Assembly (NCBI GenBank): GCA_033032865.1
Contig: JAWHQI010000028.1
Location: 5,599,001 to 5,663,000 of the forward strand
Source of the DNA: Dactylorhiza incarnata
Taxonomy: Eukaryota > Streptophyta > Magnoliopsida > Asparagales > Orchidaceae
Direction of reading: 5' to 3'
Length of the DNA: 64,000 nt
The notes beneath the pieces are model-generated. The model was not told where the DNA came from and did not search any database. It saw only the letters and a list, made by a program, of their open reading frames with translations. Within the stretch, counting starts at the first letter, position 1; each line of letters opens with the position of its first letter. Of the stretch, positions 59,081 to 64,000 are shown piece by piece. Made by a program: the position numbers and the translations under genes.

Positions 59081-62000
59081 TGTAAGACCCCCCTCCCAAA
59101 TCGGCGGTCCGACCGGGGGATCTTATCGCACACCACCCCTTTTGCACGACGCCGAAGCGATCACGAAGGGTGAAGGTACCAGCTTCTTCAACCCCCTTCC
59201 TTGAACACTCCAAGGTCATGCATTGGGGCGGTGTTAAGCGAAAGTCACTACACATCAACAGAGTAAGGAAGCGACATTCTAGCGGAAGACTTCATTAAAG
59301 AGTGCACTTTATAGTATTTAGCGAAAGACGTCGTATTATAGCGGAAGATTAACAATCACAGAAACCTTAAACTCAAGACCTGTATGAATAATTTACATAC
59401 CTCCGCCGCATTAAATCCTGTCCATCCAGGATTCATTGCCAATATATAGATGTCGTGAGGTGGGGCACAACAAAAGTAATGCGGCTCAACAACTTGTACC
59501 TGACGTGGTCTGCTCTGTGGCTTTCTCCACACTTGGGTGATGTGTCTCATCCGCACCTGTCACCTGTGCTAAAGACAAGATATTAGAACTACGAATCAAA
59601 TCCAACTCCTACTAACACACAACATAATATAACAGTTACAAGGGAGGGGATATCTGGACTCTTATTGGGCCGAGGCAGTCTTCCCGCGACCACCGCCTAC
59701 GTACTCCTTATCATCCTGCATACGGCCTCAGACCCACGTAGTTCTATTAGTTTCGCACGGGTTGCCCTCTCATACCGTCCGTCGTGCGGGTTGCCTTAGA
59801 GTAAAACTCATAGGCCATCCGATTTTACCCCTTGTCACATTTCTCGAAGGCGACATTTAGTTCTCGTAGGAATTATTTCTCGAAGGCAACATTTCTTTCC
59901 CGTAGGAATTATTTCTCGAAGGCAACATTTCTTTCCCGTAGGAATTATTTCTCGAAGGCAACATTTCATTCCCGTAGGAATTATTTCTCGAAGGCAACAT
60001 TTCTTTCCCGTAGGAATTATTTCTCGAAGGCAACATATCTTTCCCGTAGGAATTATTTCTCGAAGGCAACATTTCATCATAAGAGGAGAAAAGAAAACTA
60101 TTTTAAGGCTTAACAATACATCCACCCACAGTTTTGTAGGGGGAGAGAAGACGAACTCTATATAAGCTTAGCATATCTCCATCCGAGAAGGTACCACTGT
60201 TTTAACCCGGCTGGCAATTAAATCGAGCCATCCTCATATGGCTCATAGGCTCCCGTCAATCATTTGGATGCTTGGTGATCAAACCCAAGTAATCTATAAA
60301 ACATTTCCATTGGTATTGGTACCACATCAAAAGAAGAGGGAGTCTTTCCACCTTTAATCAAGATCAGAATTTGTGAAGGGGTAGAGAGAGAAGAAATGTT
60401 AGAGAATATGGGAAGGAGGTAGTAACAACAAAGCCCACCTACCAAAAGCATATCAACAGCCCTCAATTCGCAAGGAAAGCCCCAACATTAAATGATAGCA
60501 GCAACCCCCAACCCGATTCTACAAGGCAGCCCCCAATTAGACAAAAATAACATATAAGAAGCAGCCCCCCCCCCCCCCCCCAAATCAGGTTATATAACAG
60601 CAGCCACCATTTATTCAAACAACTTCTATATCTCCCCATATTTATAGAGATTAGGAGAGGTGGGGGAGCTCCTGGGTTGCCTGTGACAGAGAGATAGGAA
60701 CAAGATAGGAACCCAAGGCTCAGTTGACCTCCAAGTAAAGGCAGAAAACAAAGAGGCTGAAAAGGAGCTCTCATCTCCCAACCTCCTTTCAACAAATAAG
60801 ATAGCTTCATGAATTGTCTGATGATCAACTCTGATAAGGAAATCAAATAAAGACTAGTGACACTATTCCTAGCAATCTTCTCACATATTACAAATATTCA
60901 GTGTTTGAACCACTCCAACTCTCAAAACCTTATTGAGAAGTTGCTTCAAGGTTCTATAAAGTATAACTTAAGCAACATAAACTAGGTAATCAGAAATGAC
61001 GAGAAGGGAGTTCAGTTCAAGGGATTAGTAAGGATCTCGTTTAAGCTCCAACTGAAATCAACTACCCTTCCCCAACCTTAAAGAAACATACACCAAGTTA
61101 GATTAAAATTTACCAACCTTCTCAAGCGAACCCCCCCCCCCCCCCCCCCCAAGATAGGCCCTCTCTTGAGCAAGCTTACAACTCATATATACCAATATAT
61201 AAGAGCTTGCTTAGACAGACAGAGAGAGAGAGAGTTAGAGTAATGATTACCATTTCCGGAGGAGGAAGAGAGAGTGAAGCTGCCATACCTTGCCGTGAGT
61301 CCCCCCCCCCCCCCCCCCCCCTTGAGGATGCCGACCCAGCTCTCTTTATAGCCATGGCTGGCCAATGAGAGTTCATCACAAGGATTGTGGTTTTCTTTCT
61401 CCTTCTTGGTTTGAGATCAACGGTAGAGGGAGAGATTGGTTTGAGATAAAAGATAGAGGGAGAGAGAGAGATCAATCCGAAGCTCCTAGCGCAGCACTTC
61501 TTCCGAATCCAAAAGCACAGGTGGCCTATATCGCATGGCAGATGGATCCACCCCGAGAACTGTTCAGGAACGAGGAATCGCTGCCCGATCATACCTTCCC
61601 CTCCGAGCTCGCGTGCCATGGATTTCCGCCCCTAGTTCCTCCGCCCCTGGTTTTGGGGTTTCATCGCTGATTTCGATTTAGGAGCAGGACATCCAACTCT
61701 TTTATTCTACATATATAAGCTTATATATGTATATGTATATATATACACATTACACACACACACACATATATATACACGCATATATATCAAAGTATGCAAA
61801 GTTCTCGCGAAAAAAACAATGCACAAAGGGTCTTGCTGTGTTCGTAACAATCACACGAAGTTAACGAAATTATTTGAAGTTGATATGAATCCGTTCATTC
61901 ATAATTATTCACTCCAATCAGTACACAGCTCAAAATAGGTTATTTCGGCTAACTTTCTCAAATCTCATCGAATTTGAACGAAACGAATTGTGTTGCGCTC

Positions 62001-62867
62001 ATATTGCTCAATACTCTAAAACTGGGATCAATTCTGAGATCAATTCTGAGCTCGTGTGCTCAATACTCTAAAACTGCGTCGTCGTGACGCGCTACTGTAC
62101 TCAAAACGGTCACTTTCTCCAACTGACTTCGGATTGGAACGAAATGAATTCTGTTGCACTCGTATCGACCATACGAGTCTAACGGAACTGACAGAAGTCG
62201 ATTCGGAGCACGTATGCTCAATATTCTAAAACAGTGTCGTCGTGATGCGCTACGGTACTCAAAACGGTCAATTTCACCAAATGACCTCGGATTGGAACGA
62301 AACAAATTCCGTTGCACTCGTATCAACCATACGAGTCTAACGCAACTGACTGAAGTTGATTCGGAGCACGTATGCTCAGTATTCTAAAACTGCGTTGTCG
62401 TGACGCGCTACGGTACTCAAAATGGTCAATTTCACCAAATGACCTCGGATTGGAACGAAACGAATTTTGTTGCACTCGTATCAACCATACGAGTCTAACG
62501 TTACTGACGGAAGTCGATTCGGAGCACGTATGCTCATTATTCTAACACTGCGTCATCGTGACGTGCTGCGGTACTCAAAACGATCAATTTCACCAAATGA
62601 CCTCGGATTGGAACGAAACGGATTCCGTTGCACTCGTATCGACCATACGAGTCCAACACAACCGACGGAAGTCGATTCGTGGCACGTCTGTTCAATAAAC
62701 AACTTTGACGTTGTGGCGAAGCACGATGCTACCCAAAACAGTTATTTCTTTAAATAACCACCACTATGTGGTGAAGGTCGGGTCGTGGTTGCCCTATGAC
62801 CCGGCCTAGGTTCCTCCAAGGGTTCAACTGAACCGGCTAGACCCCTTTTCAAAGTTGGGATGTTACA
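59081..62867 (-). repeat. Element F 5' LTR (shorter form)
   Basis: 3787 bp. It matches 52723-56841 closely, apart from the ~330-bp deletion after 'ccattta' (60608-60615) and C-run lengths (17, 20, 21). Minus-strand TATAAAG at 61344-61350. Confidence 0.88.
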
Positions 62868-62872
62868 TTGAG

Positions 62873-63424
62873 GGCTTCCAAATCTATGCTGACGCATCGC
62901 TAAAAGGGTTGGGAGACGTACTAATGCAGCACGGCAGGGTAGTTACCTACGCATCACGTCAGCTGAAGCCTCACGAACTAAACTATGCCACCCATGATCT
63001 GGAACTGGGTGCGGTAGTATTCACACTAAAAGTCTAAAGGCATTATCTCTATGGAGTAAGATGCGAGATCTTCTCCGACCACAAGAGCCTCAAATACATC
63101 TTGACCTAGAAAGAGCTAAATCTCCGACAGCGTCGGTCATTGGAATTCATGTGCGATTACGACTTCGCCCTCCAATACCACCCCGGCAAAGCCAATAAGG
63201 TTGCAGATGTCATGAGTCGGCAACCTCCGATGTACGGAAATTGGCTAGAGATGATACCGGAGGAATTAGTCAAGTCCTTGGCAGACTTGGATATCAACCT
63301 CATCACCCGCAGGAACCCGATGGATTATCAGGCCCAGCTCTACTGGATGGAGATACAGTGTGACATCAGAGACAGAATACGAGAAGCACAGAAGGTCGAC
63401 GTAGAAGCGGCCCCAATTATTTAG
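62873..63424 (+). pseudogene. Gypsy E RNase H (continues after F)
   Basis: [20 protein letters not shown] carries the RNase H catalytic Asp. [58 protein letters not shown] and a connection region follow. Stops at 63035 (TAA), 63107 (TAG, family Gln) and 63422 (TAG, probably Trp). Confidence 0.87.
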
Positions 63425-64000
63425 ACCCTGCAACATGGCGCACAGGAAAACTACAATCTATATGATGGCATCCTGCAGTACAAACACCACATATTCATTC
63501 CCTCTGCCGAAGGAATCCGGGAAGAGATACTCCGCGAAGCACATCAATCAAGGTATTCGATACACCCGGGAATGGTAAAGATGTATACAGATCTACGAAG
63601 AACATTGTATTGGTCAGGTATGAAGAAGGACGTCACCGATTATGTAGCACACTGCCAGACCTGTCAAATGGTCAAGGCAGAATGTCGTATCCTAGGAGGT
63701 TTGCTACAACCCCTGCCCATACCAGAATGGAAATTCGAAGATATCTCCATGGACTTCGTTCATGGCTTACCCCGATTTCGTGCAGGAAATGACTCAATAT
63801 GGGTCGTAGTAGATCGCCTCACAAAAGTGGCCCATTTTATCCCAAACAGACAAGGCGACAACGTCGACATTTTAGCCCAGCTATTTATAGAGCAGGTGGC
63901 CCGATTTCATGGGGTACCCAAGTCAATAATATCTGACCGCGACGGGCGCTTTACTTCGAAAGAATGAAGGAGAGTGCAAGTTTATCTGGGAACCGGACTG
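63425..64000 (+). pseudogene. Gypsy E integrase (cut by window end)
   Basis: Zinc-binding HHCC region with HQSRYSIHPG and CQTCQ. The catalytic core has the first Asp in ISMDFVHGLP (about 63748) and the second in IISDRDGRFTS (about 63930). TGA at 63965 stands where the family has Trp (FW). The Glu of the triad and any chromodomain lie beyond the window. Confidence 0.87.

Larger units (their letters stand above)
52723..62867 (-). mobile_element. Element F: non-autonomous gypsy with ~4-kb LTRs, inserted in gypsy E
   Basis: 10145 bp with TSD CTGAG (52718-52722) / TTGAG (62868-62872). E reads SGTE before it and GFQIYADAS after it. LTRs are 52723-56841 and 59081-62867. On the minus strand they start TGTAACATCCC and end GTCTTACA, as in E. 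The primer site next to 59081 faces leftward, so F is on the minus strand. Its 2.2-kb interior has no gag or pol. It is a relative of E that must have used E-like enzymes. Confidence 0.9.
45785..64000 (+). mobile_element. Gypsy E: Tekay/Del-like Ty3/gypsy with 4-kb LTR, interrupted by F; 3' end outside the window
   Basis: The 5' LTR is 45785-49748, followed by a primer site, gag, protease, RT, element F, RNase H and integrase, in gypsy order. The integrase (GLLQPLPIPEWKFEDISMDF, DRLTKVAHFIP) is closest to what I know of the Tekay/Del chromovirus lineage. The chromodomain region and 3' LTR are beyond 64000. The left target flank is CATAG. The protease-RT frame is nearly free of indels but has four stops. 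Confidence 0.9.

Overview
This is flowering-plant nuclear DNA made almost entirely of transposable elements nested inside one another. I see no intact host gene. The evidence is Ty1/copia and Ty3/gypsy polyproteins of plant type, initiator-Met-like primer binding sites, a CACTA DNA transposon, a small hAT element, and captured exons that resemble plant acyl-protein thioesterase and UMP kinase. The species cannot be told from the sequence.

Layout. The oldest layer is a decayed gypsy element on the minus strand, called G here (30462-31314 and 44847-45784, plus LTR pieces near 2591-3050 and 29991-30461). A SIRE-like copia (D) joins its LTR. Only the RNase H tail, 3' non-coding region and truncated LTR of D are in the window, and that segment was tandemly duplicated. 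Element B (3562-29172, minus strand, TSD ATCTC) then landed in the second copy of the duplication. B is a non-autonomous LTR element that keeps parts of a copia gag and a scrap of protease. It has no RT or integrase, and carries two diverged tandem copies of a large accessory ORF. B itself holds a 1.2-kb hAT element (9372-10600) and a CACTA transposon (12460-26698, TSD CCA). The CACTA element holds a complete but disabled SIRE-like copia (13882-23655).

The right half has the same style. Copia 3 (31315-about 44846) split the integrase gene of G. A very young internally deleted gypsy, H (39879-43758, TSD GCACC), sits in the 3' LTR of copia 3. Gypsy E (plus strand, starting at 45785 and running off the window end) truncates G upstream of its integrase. 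A related non-autonomous gypsy F (minus strand, 52723-62867) is inserted just before the RNase H region of E.

Most notable result: the CACTA element is a gene-capturing (Pack-CACTA) element. Its minus strand carries, in one orientation, exons resembling an acyl-protein thioesterase (13178-13272 and 13421-13490), a UMP kinase (24793-24861 and 24979-25114) and possibly a BRAP2-like protein (25290-25342). They have canonical splice sites, and the reading frame is kept across three junctions. No coding region in the window looks functional. Stops in E and parts of copia 2 are mostly one G:C to A:T step from a sense codon, as expected from deamination of methylated, silenced DNA.
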